In this document: positions 16,147-33,244 of the stretch, piece after piece
Layout: each line of letters starts with the position of its first letter
How positions within the stretch are numbered: the stretch's first letter is position 1
The notes under the pieces: model-generated
What the model saw: the letters and a program-made list of their open reading frames with translations, nothing else
Databases searched by the model: none
Told to the model about the DNA's origin: nothing
Origin: Novosphingobium album (ex Hu et al. 2023)
GTDB lineage: Bacteria > Pseudomonadota > Alphaproteobacteria > Sphingomonadales > Sphingomonadaceae
Direction of reading: 5' to 3'
DNA: 64,000 nt
Assembly: GCF_022832385.1 (NCBI RefSeq)
Contig: NZ_JALHLE010000033.1
Location: forward strand, 18,852-82,851
Made by a program: the position numbers and the translations under genes

Positions 16147-16465
16147 GGCGCAGGCTTATCCCATGCCACACCGGTTTGACACGCCGCGGGTGCGATCCTA
16201 TATGGCCCGTTCGCTCGGCGCTTCGAGCAAGGCGGGTCCATGCGCGGGGACACGCCCGGGAAGGAAGCGATCCGGGTATTCATCTGACGCATCAGGCTGC
16301 AGGCCGCATCGAACCTTTCCCAAGGGTTTCCGTGCATGCCGGCGGCCTTTTGGTGTTTCCGGTGATCCGCTTCACGGCGGAGGAATCGTCCTCGCGAAGA
16401 CGAAATTTTTCGGACCATTCATCGCGAATCGGTCCATTTGAGAAGCGAAGAGGCAACAGACCCAC
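16147..16465 (+). other. 319-bp region with the rpoB promoter and long leader
   Basis: No gene is supported here. It contains the rpoB promoter at 16176-16204 and a leader of about 255 nt. I see several GC-rich potential hairpins in the leader but none that matches a known leader class. Confidence 0.6.
16176..16204 (+). promoter_or_regulatory. Near-consensus sigma-70 promoter of rpoBC
   Basis: TTGACA at 16176-16181, exactly 17 nt, then TATATG at 16199-16204. It is the best promoter match I found in the window. It supports independent transcription of rpoBC, separate from rplJL. Confidence 0.7.
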
Positions 16466-20623
<4,158 letters not shown>

Positions 20624-20703
20624 CAGGGAACGGGCGGTCCGCCGCAGCGCGGCCGCCCTCCCTTTCCGCTCCGACGAATTCACCCTTCAATGGGAATTGA
20701 ACT

Positions 20704-24990
<4,287 letters not shown>

Positions 24991-25014
24991 TCAGCCCCAG
25001 CCTACCAAACGGAC

Positions 25015-25050
25015 AAAAAGCCCCGCCGGAGTAATCCGGCGGGGCTTTTT
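25015..25050 (+). terminator. Strong intrinsic terminator of rpoBC
   Basis: AAAAAGCCCCGCCGG pairs perfectly over 15 bp with CCGGCGGGGCTTTTT around a 6-nt loop (AGTAAT). The T run makes it functional on the plus strand, and the A run allows bidirectional action. Confidence 0.97.
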
Positions 25051-25203
25051 GCAGGATCGACTCAGGCTGGCGAACCCGTTGTCCCGACGCGACCGCGAGC
25101 AGGTCGACCAATGCCCGACACCGGTCGACGAGCTTCATGGGCTTTTAACGGAAAGGCGCTTATCTGCGCTGTACCCCCCGCTCCCCGCAAGGTCCGGACC
25201 GAA

Positions 25204-25329
25204 ATGATTGCCCCTGAATCGGAAACAGCCCCGTCGAAAGTCACGCAGGCCGCCATGGCCTCGGTCATCGGCATGAGCGCTTTCGTAATCTGGTCCGGCC
25301 TTGCGGGACTTGCGGGCTGCTTCGCCTGA
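25204..25329 (+). CDS. 41-residue single-pass membrane peptide
   Basis: Reads MIAPESETAPSKVTQAAM, then one hydrophobic segment (ASVIGMSAFVIWSGLAGLAG). Only a weak Shine-Dalgarno (AAGGTC) lies upstream, and no family is recognised. It ends 7 nt from the convergent retropepsin gene. Its composition is protein-like but the evidence is limited. It is isolated between the rpoC terminator and the next gene. Confidence 0.4.
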   Translation: MIAPESETAPSKVTQAAMASVIGMSAFVIWSGLAGLAGCFA

Positions 25330-25336
25330 ACAGGCG

Positions 25337-25870
25337 TCAGCTATCACCGCCCAGAATCATCCGGTCACCTTCGATACGCACACCGGACAGCCGGGTCAGG
25401 AACGACTGGCCCAGCAGCGACACATCGAGCCCCTGCGGAATGATCGCCGCGTCGACATCATGAACCTCGATCCCGCCCAGTTCGACCCGCTCCAGCCGGA
25501 CCCGCACACCATAGACCGTGCCGCCCGCACCTCGCCCGATGGGCGCCAGGTCTGAATCGTTCCAGTCGAGGCCGATCGCCCGGGCATCGCTGCCCGTAAG
25601 CACGATGATGCTGGCCCCGGTATCGACGAGGAAACGGGTAGACCGGTATTCGACCGAGGCATCCACATAGAAATGTCCGTCTCCGGCGCGCTCTAGAACG
25701 GTGCCATCACCCGCCCAGCCCGGTTCCTTCTGCCGTGCCTGCGGTGCGGAATCAGCGGCCGGTCCTGCCGTCACGGGCGCAGGACTCCCCTCCGGAACCG
25801 GAAGGTGCGGCGCGATCCACGCCACGAACGCCAGGGTTCCGGCAAGCAGGATGAGAGGCCCCATGCGCAT
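25337..25870 (-). CDS. Retropepsin-like clan AA aspartic protease (TIGR02281 type)
   Basis: A 177-residue protein with an N-terminal membrane anchor or signal (ILLAGTLAFVAWIAPHL, residues 7-23), a Pro/Ala-rich linker, then a single retropepsin domain. The catalytic motif is FLVDTGASIIVLTG with Asp83-Thr-Gly. A hydrophobic C-terminal strand with LLGQSFLTRLSGVRIEGDRM completes the fold. Single-domain proteases of this type act as dimers, probably in the periplasm. It lies 47 nt downstream of ispG on the same strand and may be co-transcribed with it. Substrate unknown. Confidence 0.9.
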   Translation of the reverse strand: MRMGPLILLAGTLAFVAWIAPHLPVPEGSPAPVTAGPAADSAPQARQKEPGWAGDGTVLERAGDGHFYVDASVEYRSTRFLVDTGASIIVLTGSDARAIGLDWNDSDLAPIGRGAGGTVYGVRVRLERVELGGIEVHDVDAAIIPQGLDVSLLGQSFLTRLSGVRIEGDRMILGGDS

Positions 25871-25917
25871 GACGCCATCCTATGCGGCAATGGCTTAGGC
25901 CGGGTTAAAGCCGCGGG

Positions 25918-27048
25918 TTATTCCGCTGCGACCGCTTGTGTCGCGGCCTCTGCTGCGTCAATCTCCGCAGCCTTCGCTTCGACCAGCGCGACGATGTGGT
26001 CGAGCATGTCCTCGCTTTGCACGTGGTGATCGGTCACGCCCGAGAGGTAGACCATGTGCTTGCCGTTACCACCGCCAGTCACGCCGATATCGGTCTCGCG
26101 CGCTTCGCCCGGGCCGTTGACGACGCAGCCGAGGACCGAGAGCGAGAGCGGGGTCTTGATATGCTGCAGGCGTGCTTCAAGCGCCTCTACGGTGCGGATC
26201 ACGTCGAAGCCCTGCCGCGCACACGAGGGACACGAAACGACGCGCACACCGCGCGTGCGCAGGCCCAGCGCCTTGAGGATCTCGAAGCCGACGCGCACTT
26301 CCTCTTCCGGCTCCGCCGAGAGCGAGACACGCAGGGTATCGCCGATGCCGGCCCAGAGCAGATTGCCGATGCCGATCGCCGACTTCACGGTGCCGCCGAT
26401 CAGCCCTCCCGCCTCGGTAATGCCGAGATGGAGGGGGCAGTCCACTGCATCGGCCAGCCCCTGATAGGCTGCGACCGCCAGGAACACGTCGGAAGCCTTC
26501 ACTGCCACCTTGTATTCGTGGAAATCGTGGTCCTGCAGTAGCTTGATGTGATCGAGCGCCGATTCCACCAAGGCTTCGGGGCACGGCTCGCCGTACTTTT
26601 CGAGCAGGTCTTTCTCGAGGCTTCCGGCGTTCACGCCGATGCGGATCGCGCAGCCATTGGCCTTGGCCGCACGCACCACTTCGGCGACGCGCTCGCTGGA
26701 TCCGATATTGCCGGGGTTGATGCGCAGGCAGGCCGCGCCCGCATCCGCCGCCTCGAGTGCACGCTTGTAGTGGAAATGGATGTCGGCGATCAGCGGTACC
26801 TGCGCCGCCTTCACGATCTCGCGGAACGCAGCGGTGCTCTCCACGTCGGGGCAGGAGACACGGATCAGGTCCGCCCCGGCCTCCTCACAGCGGCGGATCT
26901 GGTCGATCGTCGCCTTCGCGTCGGACGTGGGGGTGTTGGTCATGGTCTGCACCGTGATCGGGGCATCGCCGCCGACGGGCACGCTGCCGACCATGATCTG
27001 CCGGCTCTTGCGGCGCTCGATATCGCGCCAGGGTCTGATCGAGGACAT
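25918..27048 (-). CDS. ispG: 4-hydroxy-3-methylbut-2-en-1-yl diphosphate synthase (flavodoxin)
   Basis: Seventh step of the MEP pathway to isoprenoid precursors: reductive ring opening of MEcPP to HMBPP using a 4Fe-4S cluster. It is 376 residues, with a TIM-barrel part (VGGDAPITVQTMTNTPT; ADIHFHYKRALEA; LRINPGNIG; GVNAGSLE) and a C-terminal cluster domain with Cys273 and Cys276 (SCPSCARQGFDV), Cys308 and Glu315 (GCVVNGPGEA). These are the expected three Cys plus Glu ligands. The start is MSSIRPWRDIERRKSRQI. The divergent S41 gene starts 158 bp away. Confidence 0.98.
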   Translation of the reverse strand: MSSIRPWRDIERRKSRQIMVGSVPVGGDAPITVQTMTNTPTSDAKATIDQIRRCEEAGADLIRVSCPDVESTAAFREIVKAAQVPLIADIHFHYKRALEAADAGAACLRINPGNIGSSERVAEVVRAAKANGCAIRIGVNAGSLEKDLLEKYGEPCPEALVESALDHIKLLQDHDFHEYKVAVKASDVFLAVAAYQGLADAVDCPLHLGITEAGGLIGGTVKSAIGIGNLLWAGIGDTLRVSLSAEPEEEVRVGFEILKALGLRTRGVRVVSCPSCARQGFDVIRTVEALEARLQHIKTPLSLSVLGCVVNGPGEARETDIGVTGGGNGKHMVYLSGVTDHHVQSEDMLDHIVALVEAKAAEIDAAEAATQAVAAE

Positions 27049-27206
27049 GGCGCCCCTATAGGCGCTTGGCGCGACGGTTTGAAGCCGGTTTCACCGACGA
27101 ACGTCTTTCGTCCTCGACGAAGACGGCCAATCGCTCGGCAGGCGCATTTCCCGTTCGCCCGCAAACACGGCACAATCCCTGCAGAAAAGGAAACCCCGGA
27201 AACCTC

Positions 27207-28325
27207 ATGCGCAAGATCATGCAAAACGCCATCAGCCCCCTGTCGATCATCGCCGCCCTGGCGGCCGGAACGGCTTTCGTCGCCACGGCAGCCCGCGCCG
27301 CGGAGTCCGGTTCTGCCTGCACCACGCCGGCCGAGGATTCGGCCGACGCTGCCGCCTGCAAGCTCGCAGGGATGCTCGAACGCATGTTCATCTACCCCGA
27401 GACGGGCGCCCGCTATGCGGCCGTGCTGCGCGAGGGCGTGGCGCAGGGCCGCTACGTCGGGCCGGACCGCGAGGCCGCGGCAAGAGCCATGACACGCGAT
27501 CTTCAGGCGACCTCTCCCGATGGTCATCTGCGCGTGTTCGTTCCGAAGGAACAACCGCCCGCACCCGCTGCGCAGCCCCGCCCCGATCCCGCGCCGGACT
27601 TCCCGATCATCGAGCAACCGGGCTGGATCGCGCCCGGCATCGCCTACATCCGCTTCAACGAGTTCCCATACGACCCCGCAGTGACGCAGCAGGCCAACGA
27701 TTTCATGGCCCAGCACGCCACGGCGCGGGCATTGATCTTCGACATTCGCACGCACCATGGCGGCGGCGTGGAACAGATGGACGCCATCCTGCCCTGGCTC
27801 TTCGCCAAGCCCACAAGGCTGCTGACAATGGAAACCAGTCAGGCGACCGAGGATGAGTTCGGCTCCCCCGTTGCCGGGCTTGCCTCGATGCGGGTCATTC
27901 CCGACAAGACCATGGCCCGGCGCGAACACTGGGTGACACCAAACGACCGTACAGCGCTGCGCGGGGCCAAGGTCTATTTACTCACCGGTCCGCGAACGGC
28001 ATCGGCAGCAGAGCACTTCGCCCTCGCCATGAAAGCAACGCACCGCGCCACGCTGGTGGGAGAGCCGACCGCCGGCGCCAACCATTTTGGCGGTCAGGTC
28101 GATCTGCCCGGCGGGCTCGTCGCGTTCCTGCCGGTGGGCCGCACTTACGATCCGGCGACCGGCAAGGACTGGGAAGGAGACGGTGTCGCTCCCGACGTCG
28201 CTGTGCCAAAGGAGCATGCGCTCGAATGGGTGCTGAAGGATCTCGGCATCGATGCCGCAAAGGCCCGTGCCTTGTCCGCGACCCATGCCCCGACCCTGCC
28301 GATGGAACGCCGCAAGCGCTCCTGA
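27207..28325 (+). CDS. S41-family serine peptidase (C-terminal processing protease-like), exported
   Basis: A 372-residue protein with a signal peptide (MRKIMQNAISPLSIIAALAA, cleavage probably after ATAARAA). I chose ATG 27207 because it gives the signal peptide; the upstream frame is not protein-like. The S41 core is visible: IAYIRFNEFP, ALIFDIRTHHGGGVEQ, the nucleophile segment GPRTASAAEHFA (Ser266), and LVGEPTAGANHFGG. I see no clear PDZ domain, so it resembles the IRBP-like S41 proteins more than CtpA. Periplasmic; substrate unknown. The next gene starts 41 nt downstream on the same strand and may share its transcript. Confidence 0.88.
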   Translation: MRKIMQNAISPLSIIAALAAGTAFVATAARAAESGSACTTPAEDSADAAACKLAGMLERMFIYPETGARYAAVLREGVAQGRYVGPDREAAARAMTRDLQATSPDGHLRVFVPKEQPPAPAAQPRPDPAPDFPIIEQPGWIAPGIAYIRFNEFPYDPAVTQQANDFMAQHATARALIFDIRTHHGGGVEQMDAILPWLFAKPTRLLTMETSQATEDEFGSPVAGLASMRVIPDKTMARREHWVTPNDRTALRGAKVYLLTGPRTASAAEHFALAMKATHRATLVGEPTAGANHFGGQVDLPGGLVAFLPVGRTYDPATGKDWEGDGVAPDVAVPKEHALEWVLKDLGIDAAKARALSATHAPTLPMERRKRS

Positions 28326-28366
28326 GCCATACCGGCACACCCTTTTGCCCGGCCGGGATTTCGGGC

Positions 28367-29389
28367 ATGCAGGGCACCATGAAGACCGAGGTGCTGACAG
28401 ACGAGAGCAACGAGGCACTGCCCATGCTGTTCGGGCGCGTGCTCGACGGCGAAGGTGGCGGACGGCCGATCCCTTGGGAAGACGTGCAGCAATGGCTGCC
28501 CGCCCGTGAGGGCGAAGTGCTCTGGATTCACCTGCTGCGCACGCACGACGGCGTCCAGCAATGGTTGCAGGACTGGCTGGAAATCCCGGAGTCGACCGCC
28601 GAACTGCTGACCAGTGACGCCACCCGCCCGCGCGCCTTCCGCGACGGGGACACGCTCGTCGCCACACTGCGCGGGATCAACTTCAACCCCGGCGCCGAAC
28701 CCGAGGATATGCTCTCGATGCAGCTGTGGAGCGACGGCACGCGCATCGTCACGCTGCGCCGCATGCCGCTGCAGACCCCGCGCATGACCTGTAACGAGGT
28801 GGATGCTGGCACCGGGCCGGTTGATGTCGGTTCGCTCATCACCTCGCTCACCGAGCACCTGATCGACCGCATGAGCCACTCCATCATCGACATGAACGAG
28901 GCGATCGACGATCTCGAAGAACGCGATCCCGATTCCGATACAGACGCGGTGCTGGGCAAGATCGCGACGATCCGCCGCAACTGCCTTGGCCTGAAGCGGC
29001 ACATGTCGCCGCAGCACGAAGCCCTGCAGGCGATCTGCAACAATGCGCCTTCGTGGTTCGAAGACCACGACCGGCGCGAAATCGCCGAGACCATCGACCG
29101 GCTGCGCCGCTATCTCGACGATCTCGACATCAGCAAGGAAAGCGCGCTGGTGCTGCAGGACGACATCCGCGCCCGAGCCGCCGCCAGCACAGAGCGCACG
29201 CAGAACATGCTGACGATCGTTGCGGGCATCTTCCTGCCGCTGAGCTTCATCACCGGCCTGCTGGGCATCAACGTCGGAGATATCCCGCTGGCTACTCCCG
29301 GCAGCCACGGGTTCTGGATCATCGTTGGCCTGTGCTTCGGCATCTTCGCGGTGGAACTGCTCATCGCCCGAAAGCTCAAGTGGATTTGA
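28367..29389 (+). CDS. zntB: CorA-family divalent cation transporter, ZntB-like
   Basis: About 340 residues (ATG 28367; an in-frame ATG at 28379 is also possible). A large acidic cytoplasmic domain is followed by a long helix region (ERDPDSDTDAVLGKIATIRR) and two C-terminal membrane helices (about 283-303 and 315-333). The pore signature after TM1 is GIN (LLGINVGDIP, residues 300-302) rather than the GMN of CorA, which is typical of ZntB zinc transporters. The C-terminus KLKWI fits the family. The stop codon lies inside the palindrome that precedes the P450 gene. Confidence 0.85.
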   Translation: MQGTMKTEVLTDESNEALPMLFGRVLDGEGGGRPIPWEDVQQWLPAREGEVLWIHLLRTHDGVQQWLQDWLEIPESTAELLTSDATRPRAFRDGDTLVATLRGINFNPGAEPEDMLSMQLWSDGTRIVTLRRMPLQTPRMTCNEVDAGTGPVDVGSLITSLTEHLIDRMSHSIIDMNEAIDDLEERDPDSDTDAVLGKIATIRRNCLGLKRHMSPQHEALQAICNNAPSWFEDHDRREIAETIDRLRRYLDDLDISKESALVLQDDIRARAAASTERTQNMLTIVAGIFLPLSFITGLLGINVGDIPLATPGSHGFWIIVGLCFGIFAVELLIARKLKWI

Positions 29390-29431
29390 CACGTGTCAAC
29401 CTTTGCGGTTGACTCACACAGCCACCGTCAA
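29386..29431. promoter_or_regulatory. Nested inverted repeats (TTGAC/GTCAA) upstream of the P450 gene
   Basis: A perfect 14-bp palindrome TTGACACGTGTCAA (29386-29399) overlaps a second repeat GTCAACC, 5 nt, GGTTGAC (29395-29413). A fourth half-site GTCAA is at 29427-29431. TTGACA and TTGACT also resemble -35 boxes, so a bound regulator would compete with polymerase. Confidence 0.5.
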
Positions 29432-29464
29432 CAGTCTGCCAAAAACGCCCGGGGGAGAGCAGGC

Positions 29465-30754
29465 GTGCCGCAGACAGCAAACGACAATATGCCGGGCTAT
29501 CCGGATTTCTATTCCGATCCGCGCGTGATTGACTGCCCGCGCGAATATTTCGCGCAGATGCGATCAGCCGCGCCGGTCCAGCGCGAGCACTATCACGGCT
29601 CGATGATCGTCTCGGGCTTCGATGAAGCCGTCGAGGTCCTGACCAGCCGCGACGGCACGTTCTCCTCCGCCGTATCGGTGCTCGGGCCACTGCCCCCGCT
29701 GCCCTTCACGCCCGAGGGCGACGACATCGGCGAACAACTCGAAGCGCATCGCGGGCACATGCCGTGGACCGCGCACCTCGTCTGCTTCGATGGCGAGGAT
29801 CACACAAAGCATCGCGCGCTGCTGACCACGCTGCTCACCTTCAAGCGGCTCAAGGCGAATGAGGAATACCTGCGCGGCCTCGTCAACCGGCTGATCGACG
29901 GGTTCGAGAGCGAAAGCGGCTGCGAGGTCGTGACGCAGTTCGCGCACGCCACCTCGACCTACGCCATCAGCGACATCATGGGCATCCCCATGGCTGACCG
30001 GGCCGAATTGCTCGAGATGCTCGGCGCACCGCCCAGCCAGCTCGACGGCGATGCCGTGCACAAGATCGGACCCGACCCGCTCGTCTTCCTAAAGGAGCGC
30101 TTCGACAATTACATCCTGTCCCGGCAGGCCGAGCCGCAGGACGACCTGATGAGCGATCTCGCGGCGGCGCGTTTCAAGGACGGAAGCGCCCCGCCTTACG
30201 AGCGGCTGGCGGAGATGGCACGGTTCCTGTTCGGCGCCGGGCAGGACACCACATCACGGCTGATCGCCATGGCCATCCGCGTGCTGGGCGACCGCCCCGA
30301 CATTCAGGCGCGGCTGCGCGCAGAGCCGGAAAAGATCGGCGACTTCATCGAGGAAACGCTGCGGATCGATCCGCCGGTCAAGGTCGTCTATCGGCTCACC
30401 CGGCAATCAACGGAGATCGCCGGGGTGCCGACGCCCGCAGGCACGGTGGTGAACGTCAGCCTCACCGGCGCGAGCAACGACCCGCGCCGGTTCGCCGATC
30501 CCGACAGCTTCGATCTCGACCGCGAAGGCGTGCGCGACCATCTCGCGTTCAGCCGTGGCGGTCACGCCTGCATGGGAGCGCCGCTGGCCCGGCTGGAAGC
30601 CCGCGTGGCGATCGAGGAACTGCTCAAGCGCACCAGCGCCATCCGCATATCCGAAGCCCACCACGGCCCGCGCGATGTGCGCCGCTACGAATTCGAACCG
30701 ACCTACAGCTTCCGCAACATCGCGCGGCTGCACATCGAATTCGATCCGGCGTAA
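29465..30754 (+). CDS. Cytochrome P450
   Basis: A haem monooxygenase of 429 residues with GTG 29465 as start: GGGGGAGAG precedes it by about 5 nt. A GTG at 29393 would lie inside the palindrome, and an ATG at 29489 is also possible. Motifs: I-helix FGAGQDTTS (about 256-264), ExxR in EETLR (297-300), PERF-type region DPRRFADPDSFDLDR, and haem loop FSRGGHACMG with ligand Cys about 369. It is a soluble bacterial CYP needing a ferredoxin and reductase, neither of which is nearby. The substrate cannot be told from the sequence. Confidence 0.95.
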   Translation: MPQTANDNMPGYPDFYSDPRVIDCPREYFAQMRSAAPVQREHYHGSMIVSGFDEAVEVLTSRDGTFSSAVSVLGPLPPLPFTPEGDDIGEQLEAHRGHMPWTAHLVCFDGEDHTKHRALLTTLLTFKRLKANEEYLRGLVNRLIDGFESESGCEVVTQFAHATSTYAISDIMGIPMADRAELLEMLGAPPSQLDGDAVHKIGPDPLVFLKERFDNYILSRQAEPQDDLMSDLAAARFKDGSAPPYERLAEMARFLFGAGQDTTSRLIAMAIRVLGDRPDIQARLRAEPEKIGDFIEETLRIDPPVKVVYRLTRQSTEIAGVPTPAGTVVNVSLTGASNDPRRFADPDSFDLDREGVRDHLAFSRGGHACMGAPLARLEARVAIEELLKRTSAIRISEAHHGPRDVRRYEFEPTYSFRNIARLHIEFDPA

Positions 30755-30817
30755 CGCGGCCCGGCCCCCGTCTGGCGAACCACCTGCGGCAGGTCCCGGA
30801 TGAGCCGCCGGTTCTGC

Positions 30818-31246
30818 TTACCCGACGCTGATCCTGGTCTTGGCTTCCTTGGAGGCCTTTGGCAGCGTGAGCGTCAGTATCCCGTCTTCGTACTTTGCGG
30901 AGGCCTGATCGATCGCCACTTCGGCGGGCAAGGCAATGCTGCGCGAGATGGCACCATAGTAGCGCTCCGAGTGGATGACCTTGTCGTTTTCCTCGTCGGC
31001 ATCGTACTGCGCGACTTCGGCGCTGATTGTCAGGACATTGTTATCGACCGAAACGTCGATCGCGTCCTTGCTGACACCGGGCATTTCAGCGTGAACGACG
31101 AGGTTGTCGCCTTTCTCCTTCACGTCGATCTTGATCTTGCCAGGGTTTGGCAAGGGATCGCCGTGCAGCGGCGCGATGGAATAACCCAACGGGAAATCAC
31201 GGAACAGGTCGTCAAAAAGACTGCGGCGAGCAGGAAACTTGGCCAT
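30818..31246 (-). CDS. Small heat shock protein Hsp20 (alpha-crystallin domain)
   Basis: A 142-residue ATP-independent holdase. N-terminal arm MAKFPARRSLFDDLFRDFPL, then the alpha-crystallin domain: IKIDVKEKGDNLVVHAEMPG, VDNNVLTISAEV, ERYYGAISRSIALP, and AKYEDGILTLTLPK (the A-x-x-x-n-G-v-L signature). The short C-terminal tail ISVG gives a weak I-x-V motif. Good Shine-Dalgarno GGGAG before the ATG. I looked for a sigma-32 promoter or ROSE-type thermometer in the 95 nt upstream and saw none clear. Confidence 0.96.
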   Translation of the reverse strand: MAKFPARRSLFDDLFRDFPLGYSIAPLHGDPLPNPGKIKIDVKEKGDNLVVHAEMPGVSKDAIDVSVDNNVLTISAEVAQYDADEENDKVIHSERYYGAISRSIALPAEVAIDQASAKYEDGILTLTLPKASKEAKTRISVG

Positions 31247-31341
31247 TGTCGCTCTCCCTTCCTCAATTGAAGACCCGGCCTGTGTAGGACTCTCCCGAAA
31301 GGTTGTCGTTGCTCCAGCGCAAATCCGGACGACCTTCTGCG

Positions 31342-31854
31342 TCAGAGCACTTTCGCGAACAGGAACTCCTCGTCGCGCTGTTCGCCAACCATGAAGTAGA
31401 TGTCTGCGGTCTTCTCGAACCCGTAGCGGCTGTAGAACTTCTGCGCCCCGGGGTTGTCCGAATAAACCGAGAGCTGGATTTCATCAGCCCCGAACCCTGC
31501 GGCTTCCTCCAGCGCCCAGTCCATCAGCCGCGCGCCGATGCCCTGCCCGGTCGCCTCGGGATCGGTGTAGAGCTGCTTGAGTTCGATCACCCTTGCCCCG
31601 CGCGCATGTTCAGGCCAGCCGCAGGCCATCACCAGCTTGCAATAGCCGAGCAGCTTGCCGTCATTCTCTGCCAGCATCACCCGCATCTGTGGATCTGCGA
31701 TCTCTTTCGCGGCCTTGGCTTCGGTGTGCGATCCGGCGAGGAAGGTCTCCAGATCCTCCGGCCGGTAAAGGTGCCCGAACTTCACCACGAAGCTCCGCGT
31801 GCCCAATTCGGCAAGCGCCGCGGCATCGGCGGGTGTTGCATTGCGTAAATTCAT
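31342..31854 (-). CDS. GNAT-family N-acetyltransferase (1)
   Basis: A 170-residue protein starting MNLRNATPADAAALAELGTR at 31854, with the start ATG overlapping the stop of the next GNAT gene upstream (TAATG). GNAT motif A is LYTDPEATGQGIGARLMDWA (Q/RxxGxG/A acetyl-CoA loop), and motif B is VYSDNPGAQKFYSRYGF. It resembles RimI-type enzymes that modify amines on small molecules or proteins. Acceptor unknown. A further upstream start would lie inside the neighbouring gene. Confidence 0.9.
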   Translation of the reverse strand: MNLRNATPADAAALAELGTRSFVVKFGHLYRPEDLETFLAGSHTEAKAAKEIADPQMRVMLAENDGKLLGYCKLVMACGWPEHARGARVIELKQLYTDPEATGQGIGARLMDWALEEAAGFGADEIQLSVYSDNPGAQKFYSRYGFEKTADIYFMVGEQRDEEFLFAKVL

Positions 31855-32324
31855 TACAGGGCCTTCGTCATGCATAGCGAGAAATCGTCCGAAACGTAGT
31901 CGCCGAAAGGCGGGCACTCGGCAAAGCCGTGCGACAGGTAGAGGTTCTGCGCCGCCCGGAACGGTTCGGGGCGGCCCGTTTCGAGGCTGACGCGGGTATA
32001 GCCACGTGCGCGGGCTACCTCCAGCAGCCGCAGCAGGATCGCCTTGCCCACGCCCTTGCCGCGATAATCCGGCGCGGCGCGCATGGACTTCAGTTCGCCG
32101 TGCGCCTCATCGAGATGCTTGATGGCGCCGCAGCCCGCGAGCGTGTCGCCGTCCCAGGCGGCAAAGAACAGCACATCGGGCTGGCGCAGGCGTTCGGCGG
32201 GCATGGCGTGGACACTGCACGCAGGCGACCACTGGTGCATCTCGCCGAGATGGAATTGCAGAAGGGCCAGCACCGGCCCGCCCGTCAGATCATCGGGCGC
32301 GATCCTGAGATTTTCGATCATCAC
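31854..32324 (-). CDS. GNAT-family N-acetyltransferase (2)
   Basis: A 156-residue protein (MMIENLRIAPDDLTGGPVLA). The acetyl-CoA loop is MRAAPDYRGKGVGKAILLRL, with ARGYTRVSLETG and AAQNLYLSHGFAECPPFGDY typical of the PA4534/ElaA-like GNAT group. It is read first of a translationally coupled GNAT pair and follows the RDD gene closely (2 nt between that stop and this start), so both GNATs may be the tail of the MoxR operon. Function unknown. Confidence 0.9.
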   Translation of the reverse strand: MMIENLRIAPDDLTGGPVLALLQFHLGEMHQWSPACSVHAMPAERLRQPDVLFFAAWDGDTLAGCGAIKHLDEAHGELKSMRAAPDYRGKGVGKAILLRLLEVARARGYTRVSLETGRPEPFRAAQNLYLSHGFAECPPFGDYVSDDFSLCMTKAL

Positions 32325-32326
32325 TG

Positions 32327-33244
32327 TTACTCGGCAAACTTGTCGGCCTTGCGGCGGCCCATCCGCATGCCGCTTTCCAGCCGCGCCCGCAACTGGGTGT
32401 AGTAAGCTTCGAGGAACGCCTTCTCGTCGTTCCAGCCATCGTTGCGGCCGATCTTACCGGCGATCGTCTGGTACACCGTCTCGATCGAGGCCACCCGGTT
32501 CTCGCGCAGCACGCGTTCGAGCGCCTGCAGTTCGAATTCGCCGTAAACGGCAAGCTCCGTGTCCTCGAACTGGTACGTCTGGCGCTGCACCAACTGCGTA
32601 CCCTCGTCCTCACGTGCCACGGACATCGCAGCTTCCAGCTTCTGGCGCGGGCGTTCCAGCACCCAGGATCCGGCGATCACGTCGCCCGCGCGCAACCCGT
32701 CGCGGTTGAACAGCGGAAAGAGCATGAAGATGAGCAACCAGCCGGTTGCCGCCAGCCATGCCCAGCCGCTCTCTACCCCGCCCGACATCAGGAACACGAT
32801 CGGTAGGAACAGCTCGATATCACGCAGCAGATTGCGGGCGATGACCATGTCCGCTGTCAGCCGTCCCCCGTCGCGCGCGGCGATGCGGATGCCGGTGAGC
32901 CGCTTGCCCGGCGTCGCACCGCGCGCGCCCAGTTCGAAGAACAGGAAATAGGCGTTGCGGAACAAGAACATGATCACGATCCATACGATCAGCAGGAACT
33001 GCAGCGCATGCCCGGCCGCAGACCCGCTATTCATCACCTTCCCAGCCGAAACCGCACCACCCGCGATCGAGAACAGCGCAATCGTGGACCCGATCATCAG
33101 CACCACGATGATCAGCAGATCGAGCATCAGCGCCCCCAGCCGTGCGCCTCGGCTGGCGACTGCGACCGGCAGCGCGATGCCTTCCGGCGTCACCAGCATG
33201 CGGTCCCGGCCGGACCGGCGCAGACGTGTGGGCATGGCGCTCAT
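32327..33244 (-). CDS. RDD-family membrane protein
   Basis: A 305-residue protein starting MSAMPTRLRRSGRDRMLVTP at 33244, overlapping the SpoIIM-like stop as ATGA. The RDD domain covers about residues 20-190: ASRGARLGALMLDLLIIVVL (Arg, then Asp in TM1), FFELGARGATPGKRLTGIRI between TM2 and TM3, and the third TM near WAWLAATGWLLIFMLFPLF followed by FNRDGLRAGDVIAGSWVLER. A soluble C-terminal extension of about 105 residues (VQRQTYQFEDTELAVYGEFE) is extra to the domain. It is the last membrane gene of the MoxR cluster. Confidence 0.92.
   Translation of the reverse strand: MSAMPTRLRRSGRDRMLVTPEGIALPVAVASRGARLGALMLDLLIIVVLMIGSTIALFSIAGGAVSAGKVMNSGSAAGHALQFLLIVWIVIMFLFRNAYFLFFELGARGATPGKRLTGIRIAARDGGRLTADMVIARNLLRDIELFLPIVFLMSGGVESGWAWLAATGWLLIFMLFPLFNRDGLRAGDVIAGSWVLERPRQKLEAAMSVAREDEGTQLVQRQTYQFEDTELAVYGEFELQALERVLRENRVASIETVYQTIAGKIGRNDGWNDEKAFLEAYYTQLRARLESGMRMGRRKADKFAE

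Noticed and set aside
29393..29464. GTG 29393 as the P450 start
   Set aside because: It lies inside the palindromic operator candidate and has no Shine-Dalgarno. GTG 29465 has GGGGGAGAG ahead of it.
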